Assembly (NCBI RefSeq): GCF_030929605.1
Contig: NZ_JAVFVS010000005.1
Span: 248,001 to 312,000, forward strand
DNA: 64,000 nucleotides
Reading direction: 5' to 3'
DNA from: Flavobacterium sp. LHD-80
Lineage (GTDB): Bacteria; Bacteroidota; Bacteroidia; Flavobacteriales; Flavobacteriaceae
Positions 52,784 to 61,819 of the stretch are shown piece by piece; the stretch's first letter is position 1; the number at the start of each line of letters is the position of its first letter. A model generated the notes under the pieces. The model was not told where the DNA came from. It saw nothing but the letters and a program-made list of their open reading frames with translations, and did not search any database. Position numbers and translations under genes: made by a program.

Positions 52784-53185
52784 ATATTTAAGGATTTAAA
52801 ACTATACCTTAAAAGTACTTATAAAAATTAAAATATCAAGTTATTTCGCATAAAAATATTAGAACCCCATATCTGAGCTTTTAAAAAACATTTTATTTTA
52901 TTCTAATGAATTACAACAACTTATACAAAACCCTACCGCTTTGTCTCTATTTTTACACCTTAAGGGCAAGTTATTGGCACTATATTCATTTTTAGTCGAA
53001 AAAATAGCGCTATATTAGCAGTATAAAAAGCGTATTATTGATAATAAATTAACCAAAGCCCTGTTGAAATGACAAGAAATTGGCAATACGTTATCAAAAA
53101 CAACTGAAGCACATTGGCTTATATTTATCATAGATTCCTTTTCGCAACAAATATGCTTTCAATTTAATTTTACCCCATTTATAAA
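52784..53185. other. Intergenic region, no clear feature
   Basis: The 402-base AT-rich gap between divergent genes shows no gene and no convincing promoter match. An AATAGCGCTATATTAGC stretch near 53000 is only loosely palindromic. Confidence 0.4.
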
Positions 53186-53635
53186 ATGAATAAACAACAT
53201 TACAATATTTTACTTGCAGATGATGATGACGATGATTGCTCTTTTTTTAAAGAAGCACTTGACGAATTAGATCTTCCTGTAACTCTTGTAACCGTGCATG
53301 ATGGCGTACAATTAATGGATTATTTAAAAGCCAATTCGCCTAGCAATTTGCCAGATATCCTTTTTCTGGATCTTAATATGCCTCGCAAAAATGGCCATGA
53401 ATGTCTTAAGGAAATCAAAGAACTACGTGAGTTTGACACACTTCCTGTTATTATTTTTTCGACTTCTTTAGATATTGAAATTGTTGATTTAATGTACCAA
53501 AAAGGAGCAACACATTATATACGAAAACCCGGCGAATTTTCTAAGCTAAAAACTGTAATCAACAACGCTTTGACTACAACTGTCGAGAACAATCTAAAAC
53601 AGCCTGCGCGAGAGCAATTTGTTCTTCAGCCGTAA
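53186..53635 (+). CDS. Single-domain response regulator (Rcp1-like)
   Basis: The 149-residue protein is a bare receiver domain. The acidic cluster is DDDDDDCSF at residues 12-17, the phosphoacceptor is Asp62 in LFLDLNMPRKNG, and Lys114 stands in YIRKPGEF. There is no output domain. It lies 11 bases before the multi-PAS histidine kinase, so it is likely phosphorylated by it and acts through protein contacts, as in phytochrome-linked Rcp1 proteins. Confidence 0.92.
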   Translation: MNKQHYNILLADDDDDDCSFFKEALDELDLPVTLVTVHDGVQLMDYLKANSPSNLPDILFLDLNMPRKNGHECLKEIKELREFDTLPVIIFSTSLDIEIVDLMYQKGATHYIRKPGEFSKLKTVINNALTTTVENNLKQPAREQFVLQP

Positions 53636-53646
53636 TTTTTTCAGGA

Positions 53647-56600
53647 ATGAGCCATAAAAACAAGGAACATTATTTTTTAGCCGACGGTGGTGAAATGGGC
53701 GAATTAATACGATCCAAAGATTGGAGCAAAACGGCTTTAGGCAATCCCGATTTATGGCCTCAAAGTCTTCAAACAATGGCTTCGGTAATACTCAACAATC
53801 CTTTTGGAATGTACATTGCTTGGGGCGATGATTTTACCCAGATTTACAATGATGCCTTTCGCCCTATTTTAGGCGCAACAAAACATCCTGACGCTTTAGG
53901 AATCAGTTCACGAGAAACATTTTCAGAAATTTGGGATACAATTGGTCCTATGTTTGAAGATGTAATGAACGGAAAAGCGGTAGGTTTTCCTGATTTTATG
54001 GTTGTTTTGAACAGAAACGGCTATGATGAAGAATGTTATTTTGACTTTTCCTACAGCCCCATAAAAAAAGAAGATGGTAAAGTTGGCGGTATTCTGGTAA
54101 CTGTAATTGAAACGACTGAAAAAAATGAAAAGCTTTTAGCACAGTCGAAGGTAAAAGAAAGTGAGCAGAAGATAAGACAATTGGTAGAAAATGCACCTTT
54201 TCCTATTGGCGTATATACAGGCAGGGAAAAACGCATTGAACTTGCCAATCAAGCAATTATGGATGTTTGGGGAAAAGGAAATGATGTAGTTGGAAAATTA
54301 TATACCGAGATTTTACCTGAACTTGAAAATCAGGCAATTTTTGAGCAAATAAATACTGTTTTTGAAACTGGTGAGGCTTTTCATAATAAAAATGCTCGTG
54401 TCGATATTACGATGAAAGGCGTCCTGGAAAGCTTTTATTTTAATTACAGTTTTACGCCACTTTATGACATAAACGGAAATATTTATGGCGTAATGAATAC
54501 TGCTGCAGAAATTACAGATCTGCATCTTGCCACAAAAAAAATAGAAGAAGCAGACAAGCGTTTTCGAGATACTGTAAAACAAGCGCCGGTTGGAATTACC
54601 ATTTTGCGAGGCTTTGATTTTATGGTGGAAATGGCCAATGATGCTTATTTGAAAATTGTTGATCGAGAAGAAAGCACTTTTGTTGGAAGACCACTTTTTG
54701 ATTCGCTTCCGGAAGTTAAGGAAAGCGTAAACAAACTGTTAAACGATGTAATGACAACCGGAATTCCGTTTCATGGAAATGAAGTTCCGATTCCTTTAAA
54801 TCGTTATGGAAAACTTGATATTTCTTATTTTGACTTTCTCTACAATCCACTGAAAGAGGAAAATGGCGAAATCTCAGGAATTATCGTTACTGTTACGGAA
54901 GTAAGCGAAAAAGTTGAGGCCAGAAAAAAAATCGAACTCAATGAAGAAAGGCTGAAAATCATTGTAGAAGCCAGCGAACTTGGTACTTGGGAATTAAATG
55001 TGAAAGAAAAACAAGTTCATTATTCGCAACGTTACTTGGAAATTGTAACCGGAAATAAAAAAAATATCAATTTAACGCACGAACAAATTCTTACCTACGT
55101 TCATCCTGATGATTTAGGAATACGAAATCTGGCGTACAATGAGGCACTTGTTACTGGAGTTATAAACTATGAATTACGAGTAATCTGGAAAGATAATTCG
55201 GTTCATTGGGTTGAAGCAAAAGGAAAGGTATTTTTTGACGCCAATAGAAATCCAGAAAAACTGCTGGGAACTGTAAGAGATATTACAGACGAAAAAAAAT
55301 ATCAACAAGAACTAGAAAAAAGTGAGAAACGTTTTCGCTCTTTAGCAGAGAGTATTCCGCAATTAATTTGGGAGACAGACGAAAATGGGAATTCTCTATT
55401 CACTTCTGGAAAATGGTTTGAATATACCGGAGTTTATCCTGAAGGAGAAGAATCTTGGAAAACCATGATTCATCCAGATGACTATCAAGAAAATGCCCGA
55501 ATTTGGAGCCATTCTCTCAAAACCGGAGAAACCTACCGCTGCGATGTACGCATTAGAAGAAATGATGGTGTATACAGATGGCATACCGTAATTGGCGAGC
55601 CGGTTTTAAACGAAGAAAATAAAATTATAAAATGGGTTGATGCATTTACTGATATTCATACAGAAAAAGCGTTTACGCACGAACTTGAACAGCAAGTAAC
55701 GGCAAGAACCAAAGAATTAAGCCTGATGAATGAATCGCTCATAAAAAGCGAGGAACGCTATCATTTAATGGTTGAAGAAGTTCAGGATTACGCTATTTTA
55801 TACCTTAATCATGAAGGAATTATTGAAAATTGGAATCTGGGCGCACAAAAAATAAAAGGCTACAAAGCAGAAGAAATTATTGGAAAAAGCTTTTCTGAAT
55901 TTTACACCGAAGCCGACCGAAAAAACAATCTTCCTCAGACTTTATTGAATCTTGCCATTGAAAAAGGAAAAGCAAGCCACGAAGGATGGCGCGTTCGCAA
56001 AGACAGAACCTTGTTTTGGGCAAATGTAACCATTACAGCTGTTCATAATAAAAAAAATCAGGTTATTGGTTTTTCAAAAATGACACATGACTTGACAGAG
56101 AAAAAAACTGCCGATGACAAGCTGAAATTAAATGCATTAGAACTTGAGCAGAAAAACAAGGAGCTTGAAAAAATGAATCAAGAGCTTCAGTCGTTTGCCT
56201 ATATTTCAAGCCACGATTTGCAGGAACCGTTGCGCAAAATCCAGACTTTTGCAACGCAGATTATGGAAAAAGAATCGGAAAATTTATCTGATTACGGAAA
56301 GGATAAATTTAAGCGAATGCAAAACGCAGCACAACGCATGCAAACACTGATCAATGATTTGCTTTCGTATTCGAGAACAAATGTTCAGGAAAGAATTTTT
56401 GAAATTACAGATATTGGAAAAATCGTCAACGAAGTCAGAGATGATTTAAAAGAAGAAATTGAAAATAAAAATGCGACGATTGAAAGTACCGAAAATTGCG
56501 AAGCAAGTATAATTCCGTTTCAATTCAGGCAACTTTTGTACAATTTAGTAAGCAATTCATTGAAATTTTCGAAACCCGAAAATCCAATTATCGTAAAAAT

Positions 56601-56886
56601 AAAAAGCGAAATTGCGAAAGGCTCTGTTTTAAACAATGAAAAATTAAATCCTGAAACCAATTATTGCCACATTAGAATTGAAGATAACGGAATTGGTTTT
56701 GAACAACAATATAGTGCAAAGATATTTGAGGTTTTTCAGCGCTTGCACGGAAAACTCGAATATACAGGAACGGGAATTGGTCTTGCTATTGTGAAAAAAA
56801 TCGTGGACAATCACAACGGAATTATTACTGCAACTGGAGAACTAGATAAAGGTGCTACTTTTGATATTTATATTCCTGCAAAATGA
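53647..56886 (+). CDS. Multi-PAS sensor histidine kinase
   Basis: The 1079-residue protein has no signal peptide or membrane helix and so is cytoplasmic. It contains about six PAS/PAC units (for example LIWETDENGNSLFTSGKWFEYTGV region, YAILYLNHEGIIENWN), a coiled-coil stretch and a HisKA domain with ISSHDLQEPL, His856. The ATPase domain has LLYNLVSNSLKFS, EDNGIGF and GTGIGLAIVKKIVDNH. The PAS units suggest a small-ligand, redox or light signal. It follows the receiver gene closely and probably forms a pair with it. Confidence 0.93.
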   Translation: MSHKNKEHYFLADGGEMGELIRSKDWSKTALGNPDLWPQSLQTMASVILNNPFGMYIAWGDDFTQIYNDAFRPILGATKHPDALGISSRETFSEIWDTIGPMFEDVMNGKAVGFPDFMVVLNRNGYDEECYFDFSYSPIKKEDGKVGGILVTVIETTEKNEKLLAQSKVKESEQKIRQLVENAPFPIGVYTGREKRIELANQAIMDVWGKGNDVVGKLYTEILPELENQAIFEQINTVFETGEAFHNKNARVDITMKGVLESFYFNYSFTPLYDINGNIYGVMNTAAEITDLHLATKKIEEADKRFRDTVKQAPVGITILRGFDFMVEMANDAYLKIVDREESTFVGRPLFDSLPEVKESVNKLLNDVMTTGIPFHGNEVPIPLNRYGKLDISYFDFLYNPLKEENGEISGIIVTVTEVSEKVEARKKIELNEERLKIIVEASELGTWELNVKEKQVHYSQRYLEIVTGNKKNINLTHEQILTYVHPDDLGIRNLAYNEALVTGVINYELRVIWKDNSVHWVEAKGKVFFDANRNPEKLLGTVRDITDEKKYQQELEKSEKRFRSLAESIPQLIWETDENGNSLFTSGKWFEYTGVYPEGEESWKTMIHPDDYQENARIWSHSLKTGETYRCDVRIRRNDGVYRWHTVIGEPVLNEENKIIKWVDAFTDIHTEKAFTHELEQQVTARTKELSLMNESLIKSEERYHLMVEEVQDYAILYLNHEGIIENWNLGAQKIKGYKAEEIIGKSFSEFYTEADRKNNLPQTLLNLAIEKGKASHEGWRVRKDRTLFWANVTITAVHNKKNQVIGFSKMTHDLTEKKTADDKLKLNALELEQKNKELEKMNQELQSFAYISSHDLQEPLRKIQTFATQIMEKESENLSDYGKDKFKRMQNAAQRMQTLINDLLSYSRTNVQERIFEITDIGKIVNEVRDDLKEEIENKNATIESTENCEASIIPFQFRQLLYNLVSNSLKFSKPENPIIVKIKSEIAKGSVLNNEKLNPETNYCHIRIEDNGIGFEQQYSAKIFEVFQRLHGKLEYTGTGIGLAIVKKIVDNHNGIITATGELDKGATFDIYIPAK

Positions 56887-57022
56887 TTGTATTGACATTA
56901 GAATAAAGCATTCTTTTTAACAGAAAATTATAGACACTCTAATTTTCCGAATTAATTAAAATCATATTTTCGCAAGAAATACCACCTTGCTTAGTCGGAC
57001 TGATTTAATAATTTTAAAAACT

Positions 57023-57415
57023 ATGAAAAAGCTATTTTTTATACTGCCATTGCTATTTTTTGCTTCAGCAATTTTTGCACAAAGCCAAGATCCGTCGTCG
57101 AAGCGAATTTTAGGAAATTGGTTTTCTAACACCAACCGTACTACAAAATGGATTTTTACTCCCGATGGAAAAGTTTATAATTACGACAAAGACATTATGA
57201 AAGTGATGTATAAATATACAATATCACACAACTGTCAAAATAATTCAAGCGATACTACTGAATTTGTAACGTTAAGGGACAAGGATGGCGATGAATATTG
57301 CTTTAAAATAAATGCTGTAAATGAAAACAAAAATGGTGTTTTATCGCTTACCAATATGAGCAATATGCAACCGCTGATTTTTGTAAACGATGTGAATTTG
57401 AAGATTGCACAGTAG
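57023..57415 (+). CDS. Small secreted protein of unknown function
   Basis: The ATG at 57023 gives 130 residues beginning MKKLFFILPLLFFASAIFAQ, a signal peptide with an AQ end. An earlier start at 56987 would hide this signal. The mature part (ILGNWFSNTNRTTKWIFTPDGKVYNYD) resembles lipocalin-like or META-like small beta proteins that begin with a GNW motif. It may bind a small ligand. It is followed by a strong terminator. Confidence 0.75.
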   Translation: MKKLFFILPLLFFASAIFAQSQDPSSKRILGNWFSNTNRTTKWIFTPDGKVYNYDKDIMKVMYKYTISHNCQNNSSDTTEFVTLRDKDGDEYCFKINAVNENKNGVLSLTNMSNMQPLIFVNDVNLKIAQ

Positions 57416-57462
57416 TGAAGAATAAAGAATAAAGAAGAAAGAATTTTTTCTAATTTTAAAAG

Positions 57463-57502
57463 AAAAAGCAGGATTTCGGTTTTTGAAATCCTGCTTTTTT
57501 TT
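57463..57502 (+). terminator. Rho-independent terminator
   Basis: AAAAAGCAGGATTTC (57463-57477) pairs with GAAATCCTGCTTTTT (57485-57499) around a seven-base loop, followed by further T. It can serve both the gene at 57023 and the convergent gene at 57506. Confidence 0.9.
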
Positions 57503-57505
57503 ATT

Positions 57506-59425
57506 TTATTTACCTAAACTTCCTTCAAAAGGTGAAGCTGGCAAATCTTCTTTATTATACAAATTTGCCTCAACTGGATTATCAGCCCATGCGTATCGAA
57601 CTTTTGTCGGTCTCGAAATGTTTTCATTCCAAATTTTAACTTTGTTTCCTTCAATAGTCGCGCTTGCCCAAACAAATTTTCCATCGCTTCCAGCAATTTC
57701 AAATCCTTTTAGACTGGTGTTATTTTTAGCTGTTAATCCGCTTCCCGTATCAGTAAAAGAAAGCAAAAGTTGATTCCCTTTTTGTTCCATTGATTTAAAA
57801 AGAGGTCCTGAAGCAACTATATTTTTTTCTCCATAAACCACTTTTCTTGCCTGCAAAGCCAATCTTTTTCCGACATCATATTTATTTAGAGGATGAATAT
57901 CATTCCATTCGCCTAAATCAATCGTTACTGCCATTCCGGTATTTGGAACTGCCAACGTATTTTTTTGCTGTTGTCGCAACGCAGCCCAATTGCTTTCTGC
58001 AGGTTCGGTTTTTGGTTCCATAAAATTAGTCAGCTGCACAAATAAAAACGGAAAATCACCTTGCTTCCACTCTGCTCTCCAACTTGTAATTAATGTTTCC
58101 ATAAGCGCTCCGTATTCCTGAGGCTTTTTAGTACTTGATTCTCCTTGATACCAAAGCACGCCTTTTATTGCGTAATTTTTCAAAGGTGCAATCATAGAAT
58201 TATAAAGTCCGACAGGTTTCCATCTAATGAAAGTTGACGGTGGCAAAGGCGCCATTTTTACTCCTAATTTGTATTTCCATTCTCCTTTTAAATCAATTGA
58301 ATCTTTGTCAAGAACCAATTGATAAGGTTTATCTTCAACAAACCCGCCCTTTCCTGAATTATTAATAACTCTTATTGCAATTTCATTTTTTCCTTCTTTT
58401 AAAAACTTCGGATCAAAAGAATATTTTCGAGGCGGATACAAATAAGAAGTTGTTCCAACGAAATTCCCATTCACATAAACCGAATCGGCATCTACAATTC
58501 TTCCTAAAATCAGTTTTGCTGAAGAAGCTTTTAGGTTTGATAAATTAACTTCTTTTCTAAACCAGACTGCACCATTCGTTTTCTCTAAAGCATAATCTCC
58601 CCAATATCCAGGAATATTCATAACCGGCCAGTCGATATCATCTAAATCGGCTTTTGACCATTGTTTTTTCAAACCTTCATCTTGACGATTTACTTCAGAA
58701 TACCAATCGGTGCTGATTTTTCTGTCGTTTGCTTCAATTTGTGCCCCTAAAGTTCCGTCTTTGAATTTCTGATATTCGGCATCATAATCTGGGAATTTTT
58801 TAATGGCATCGGCACTAAGCCAAGATTCAGCCGGAGAACCTCCTAAAGCGCTGTTGATTAATCCTATCGGAATTTTATATTTTGCATAAATTTCGCTTGC
58901 AAAAAAATAAGCTACAGCCGAAAAATTTAAAATATTTGATGCGTTTGCTTCTTTCCATTCACCACTTGACAAATCAGTATTTTCTTTTGCAAATTCATAT
59001 TGATCCGGCACTAAAAATTGTCTTATTTCCGAATTATTTGCCTTTGCAATTACGTCACTGTATTTGTCTTTTACACGATCCATAGGAAGCTCCATATTTG
59101 ACTGTCCCGAGCAAAGCCAAACATCACCAAATAAAATATTCTTGACAACAATTATATTGCTTGCTGTTAAAGTCATTTCATAGGGTCCGCCAGCTTTTTG
59201 AGAAGGCAACGTAATTTGCCAATTTCCATCTTGCGAAGTTGTGGTCTGAAACTTTTTTTTATTGAAGATGATTTCAATTTTCTCATTTGGCGCCGCCCAT
59301 CCCCAAATTTTCACAGGAATATCGCGCTGCAAAATCATGCCATCGCTAATTAACCTTGGAAGTTTTATTTGAGAATAGATAGTGCTGCAAATAAGCAAAC
59401 CTATAAGAATTAATACTTTTCTCAT
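57506..59425 (-). CDS. Sialate O-acetylesterase-like SGNH hydrolase
   Basis: The 639-residue secreted protein has a signal peptide (to about IYSQ, residue 19). An SGNH esterase follows with VWLCSGQSNMELPM (Ser109 as nucleophile), GVLWYQGES and, near the end, DIHPLNKYD, the Asp-x-x-His. An inserted beta-sandwich of about 150 residues (KANDRKISTDWYSEVNRQ-type region to KEGKNEIAIRV) is usual in this family. It removes acetyl groups from sialic acids or other glycans. It is upstream of a SusCD pair on the same strand, though separated by a 451-base gap. Confidence 0.92.
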   Translation of the reverse strand: MRKVLILIGLLICSTIYSQIKLPRLISDGMILQRDIPVKIWGWAAPNEKIEIIFNKKKFQTTTSQDGNWQITLPSQKAGGPYEMTLTASNIIVVKNILFGDVWLCSGQSNMELPMDRVKDKYSDVIAKANNSEIRQFLVPDQYEFAKENTDLSSGEWKEANASNILNFSAVAYFFASEIYAKYKIPIGLINSALGGSPAESWLSADAIKKFPDYDAEYQKFKDGTLGAQIEANDRKISTDWYSEVNRQDEGLKKQWSKADLDDIDWPVMNIPGYWGDYALEKTNGAVWFRKEVNLSNLKASSAKLILGRIVDADSVYVNGNFVGTTSYLYPPRKYSFDPKFLKEGKNEIAIRVINNSGKGGFVEDKPYQLVLDKDSIDLKGEWKYKLGVKMAPLPPSTFIRWKPVGLYNSMIAPLKNYAIKGVLWYQGESSTKKPQEYGALMETLITSWRAEWKQGDFPFLFVQLTNFMEPKTEPAESNWAALRQQQKNTLAVPNTGMAVTIDLGEWNDIHPLNKYDVGKRLALQARKVVYGEKNIVASGPLFKSMEQKGNQLLLSFTDTGSGLTAKNNTSLKGFEIAGSDGKFVWASATIEGNKVKIWNENISRPTKVRYAWADNPVEANLYNKEDLPASPFEGSLGK

Positions 59426-59505
59426 TTTTTACAATTTATTTTTCTGCTTAAATTTTGAAATCTTTTTTTTAATATAGTTAACCTGCTGGTGTAATTCGAA
59501 AAAAT

Positions 59506-59667
59506 ATTTTAACACATAGAAACATAGGTTTTTCTTTTTTTTTGGGGAAAAGGTAGTTGAAAGAAACTAGTTTCTAACACATAGTCAATGTTTATTATTA
59601 TTAAGTGAAATGCCTTTTTAAAGATGCTATCCCGATAGCTATCGGGAATGTTTCTATGTGTTAAAAT
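59506..59667. repeat. Long inverted repeat with central TCCCGATAGCTATCGGGA palindrome
   Basis: ATTTTAACACATAGAAACAT (59506-59525) and its perfect complement (59648-59667) enclose 122 bases. A further CTAACACATAG copy lies near 59574 and a perfect 18-bp palindrome TCCCGATAGCTATCGGGA at 59630-59647. There is no gene in it. The remaining part of the gap from 59426 to 59876 holds only the terminator near 59730. Such elements are frequent in Flavobacterium genomes. Confidence 0.75.
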
Positions 59668-59715
59668 AAATGACACACATCATGCTATAATTATTATCCT
59701 CTAACATCTGACGGC

Positions 59716-59748
59716 AAAAAGCCGAGAGGGCTCAACTCTCGGCTTTTT
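59716..59748 (-). terminator. Terminator of the second SusC-SusD operon
   Basis: AAAAAGCCGAGAG (59716-59728) pairs with CTCTCGGCTTTTT (59736-59748) around a seven-base loop, with A- and T-runs at both ends. It lies 129 bases after the end of susD. Confidence 0.88.
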
Positions 59749-59876
59749 TATAAAACAAATTTGTTTGCAGTTCTAACCAATTTTGTAAAATAAACACTTA
59801 CTTACAACCTTATCTAACTTAATTGCTGCTTTATTTGCTTTATCATTTGATTTCGGGCAAATCAGGATTTCATTTC

Positions 59877-61808
59877 CTAGTAACCTGGATTCTGATAAGC
59901 TGCTTTTTCAGAAGCTGTCATAATCATTGCATCAAATTGAACTTGAGGAATTGGACGTAAATAATGGTACGGCTTAATATCTCTAGCAACTGTAAGCGGT
60001 GTATGATTTCCATAAGCTGGTCCACAAATTTGGTAGGAACTTGAAAGTTCTGTCCATTTTTGAGTACGAAGCAAATCGTACCAACGGTATCCTTCACCAA
60101 AATATTCACGAGAACGCTCTGCCAAAATATAATTGATATCAATAACTGCAGGTGTTGCGGCAATCATTGCTGCAGAATTGTCCGCTGATTTTGCTACATT
60201 TCCACCGTTGTCAAATCTCCATTTTCCAGCACGTGCACGTAAAACATTTACTAATTCTCTCGCGCTTTTTCCACCTTGAGGAGCTGCTCCCATTACTGCT
60301 GCTTCGGCCGCAATTAAATATAATTCTGATAGTTTTGCAATATTATAAGGACGTGTACTGGCTCCATTTGGAGAACCAAGTCCAGTTCCGTTATCTGTTC
60401 TATAAGTCCCTAATTTCCACAAACCTGGATATATAATTCTGCTAATACCACTTGGCGCAATAACAAAATCAGATCTTCCTGGTAATACTCCTGCACCAAC
60501 AGCTCCACCTTCAGCTCCATTTCCTGCTGCATAAACAATAGCTGGATTTTCAGCATTTAAGAAGGAAAGAATTGCACCTCCTGGAGCAACTGGCAAACCG
60601 TTTGCATTATTTAAAGTTGGCGTTGTAATACCTGCTTTATTCCAATTCCCGCGATATACGGTTGTAAATGTTCCATCGTAACGAGAATCGTTTGTTTTAT
60701 CAGCAAATGTATTCGCAATTGCACCAATAGTTGGACACATACGAATAAATGGACGCCCTAAAGACTGTACTGCTTCACGTTGTACCGAACTTACTCCTGA
60801 ACTTCTCAAAACAGTATAATTTGGAGTCATCATCCAAACAGTAAAGTTTTCTGGAGCATTACCATTCGAAAACGTTAGACTGCTGGCATTAAAAAATTCA
60901 CTTTTCTCAGTGTGATCAGCATACAATAAAATTTCGCTGTTGCGGTCATTGCTTCCTAAATTCACATCATAATAAGTTGGTTGCAATGCAAATGCACCGT
61001 GGCTGTCAATTGCAGTTGCTGCAACATCATAAGCTTTCTGAAAGTACCATGCTGCATCGTGTCCGTCTGGATCTACACGTGTAGTTTCAGGATAAGTTGG
61101 AATATTATTTGGATTTTTTAACCACCAAGCATATGTTAAATATGCTTTAGCCAAATAAAGTCTGGCAGCTGTTTTAGTCAAACCTCCTTTTACTCTTCCT
61201 GCATCTGGCAAATCATTTGCAGCTATTACTAAATCTGGAAAAATACCTTTAGTATAAACTTGCGGAACGGTATTTCTTACTGAAAATCTTGATGGGCTTG
61301 TATTGAATTTCAATTCTCCTGCACCCAAATCTAATGGCACTCCACCAAAAGTCTGAACTAGCAAGAAATAATCAAATGCACGGAAAAATCTAGCTTCAGC
61401 AATCATTGCATTTGAAACAGTTCCAATTGCTGTCGCATTTTCTATAACACCACTAGCCGTATTAATATTGATAAATGCAGGTTGCCACAAAGCATCAGCA
61501 CGACTTGAAGAAGGCGTAATTGATCCAACACCAGAAAGATCCATATCCTTAAAGTTGGCATCGGCACTTTGCGCATAAGTTGCTTCATCAGTTCCGGTTT
61601 CTGTCGTATTGTAGTAATAACCTTGTCCGTAGATGTAGCGTAAATGCGCATACATTGACGTTAGTCCTGCAACAACTCCTTTTTCAGTCTTAAAATATTC
61701 AGGAGTGTAAATACTGCGAGGCTCTTCTTCTAAAACATTAGAACATGCTCCCAGGAACAGCGTTATCATTGCTGTTGCCAAAAAAGTTTTTATTTGTATA
61801 GGTTTCAT
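59877..61808 (-). CDS. SusD/RagB family nutrient-binding lipoprotein
   Basis: The 643-residue lipoprotein has a signal with Cys near residue 22 (LFLGACSNVLEEEPRSIYTPEYF), the typical SusD start, followed by the helical scaffold (AEARFFRAFDYFLLVQTFGGVPLD, LYLAKAYLTYAWWLKNP, LYLIAAEAAVMGAAPQ). It is larger than the SusD of the 33-kb locus (643 versus 481 residues), mainly through a central insertion. It lies 11 bases after susC. The target is likely a glycan, but peptide or other ligands cannot be excluded. Confidence 0.95.
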   Translation of the reverse strand: MKPIQIKTFLATAMITLFLGACSNVLEEEPRSIYTPEYFKTEKGVVAGLTSMYAHLRYIYGQGYYYNTTETGTDEATYAQSADANFKDMDLSGVGSITPSSSRADALWQPAFININTASGVIENATAIGTVSNAMIAEARFFRAFDYFLLVQTFGGVPLDLGAGELKFNTSPSRFSVRNTVPQVYTKGIFPDLVIAANDLPDAGRVKGGLTKTAARLYLAKAYLTYAWWLKNPNNIPTYPETTRVDPDGHDAAWYFQKAYDVAATAIDSHGAFALQPTYYDVNLGSNDRNSEILLYADHTEKSEFFNASSLTFSNGNAPENFTVWMMTPNYTVLRSSGVSSVQREAVQSLGRPFIRMCPTIGAIANTFADKTNDSRYDGTFTTVYRGNWNKAGITTPTLNNANGLPVAPGGAILSFLNAENPAIVYAAGNGAEGGAVGAGVLPGRSDFVIAPSGISRIIYPGLWKLGTYRTDNGTGLGSPNGASTRPYNIAKLSELYLIAAEAAVMGAAPQGGKSARELVNVLRARAGKWRFDNGGNVAKSADNSAAMIAATPAVIDINYILAERSREYFGEGYRWYDLLRTQKWTELSSSYQICGPAYGNHTPLTVARDIKPYHYLRPIPQVQFDAMIMTASEKAAYQNPGY

Positions 61809-61819
61809 TGTTATCTTTT

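Noticed and set aside
53053..53068. TTAACCAAAGCCCTG, similar to the shared Crp/Fnr-type box
   Set aside because: Only the left half-site is kept, the right half is lost and no -7 element stands at the right distance.
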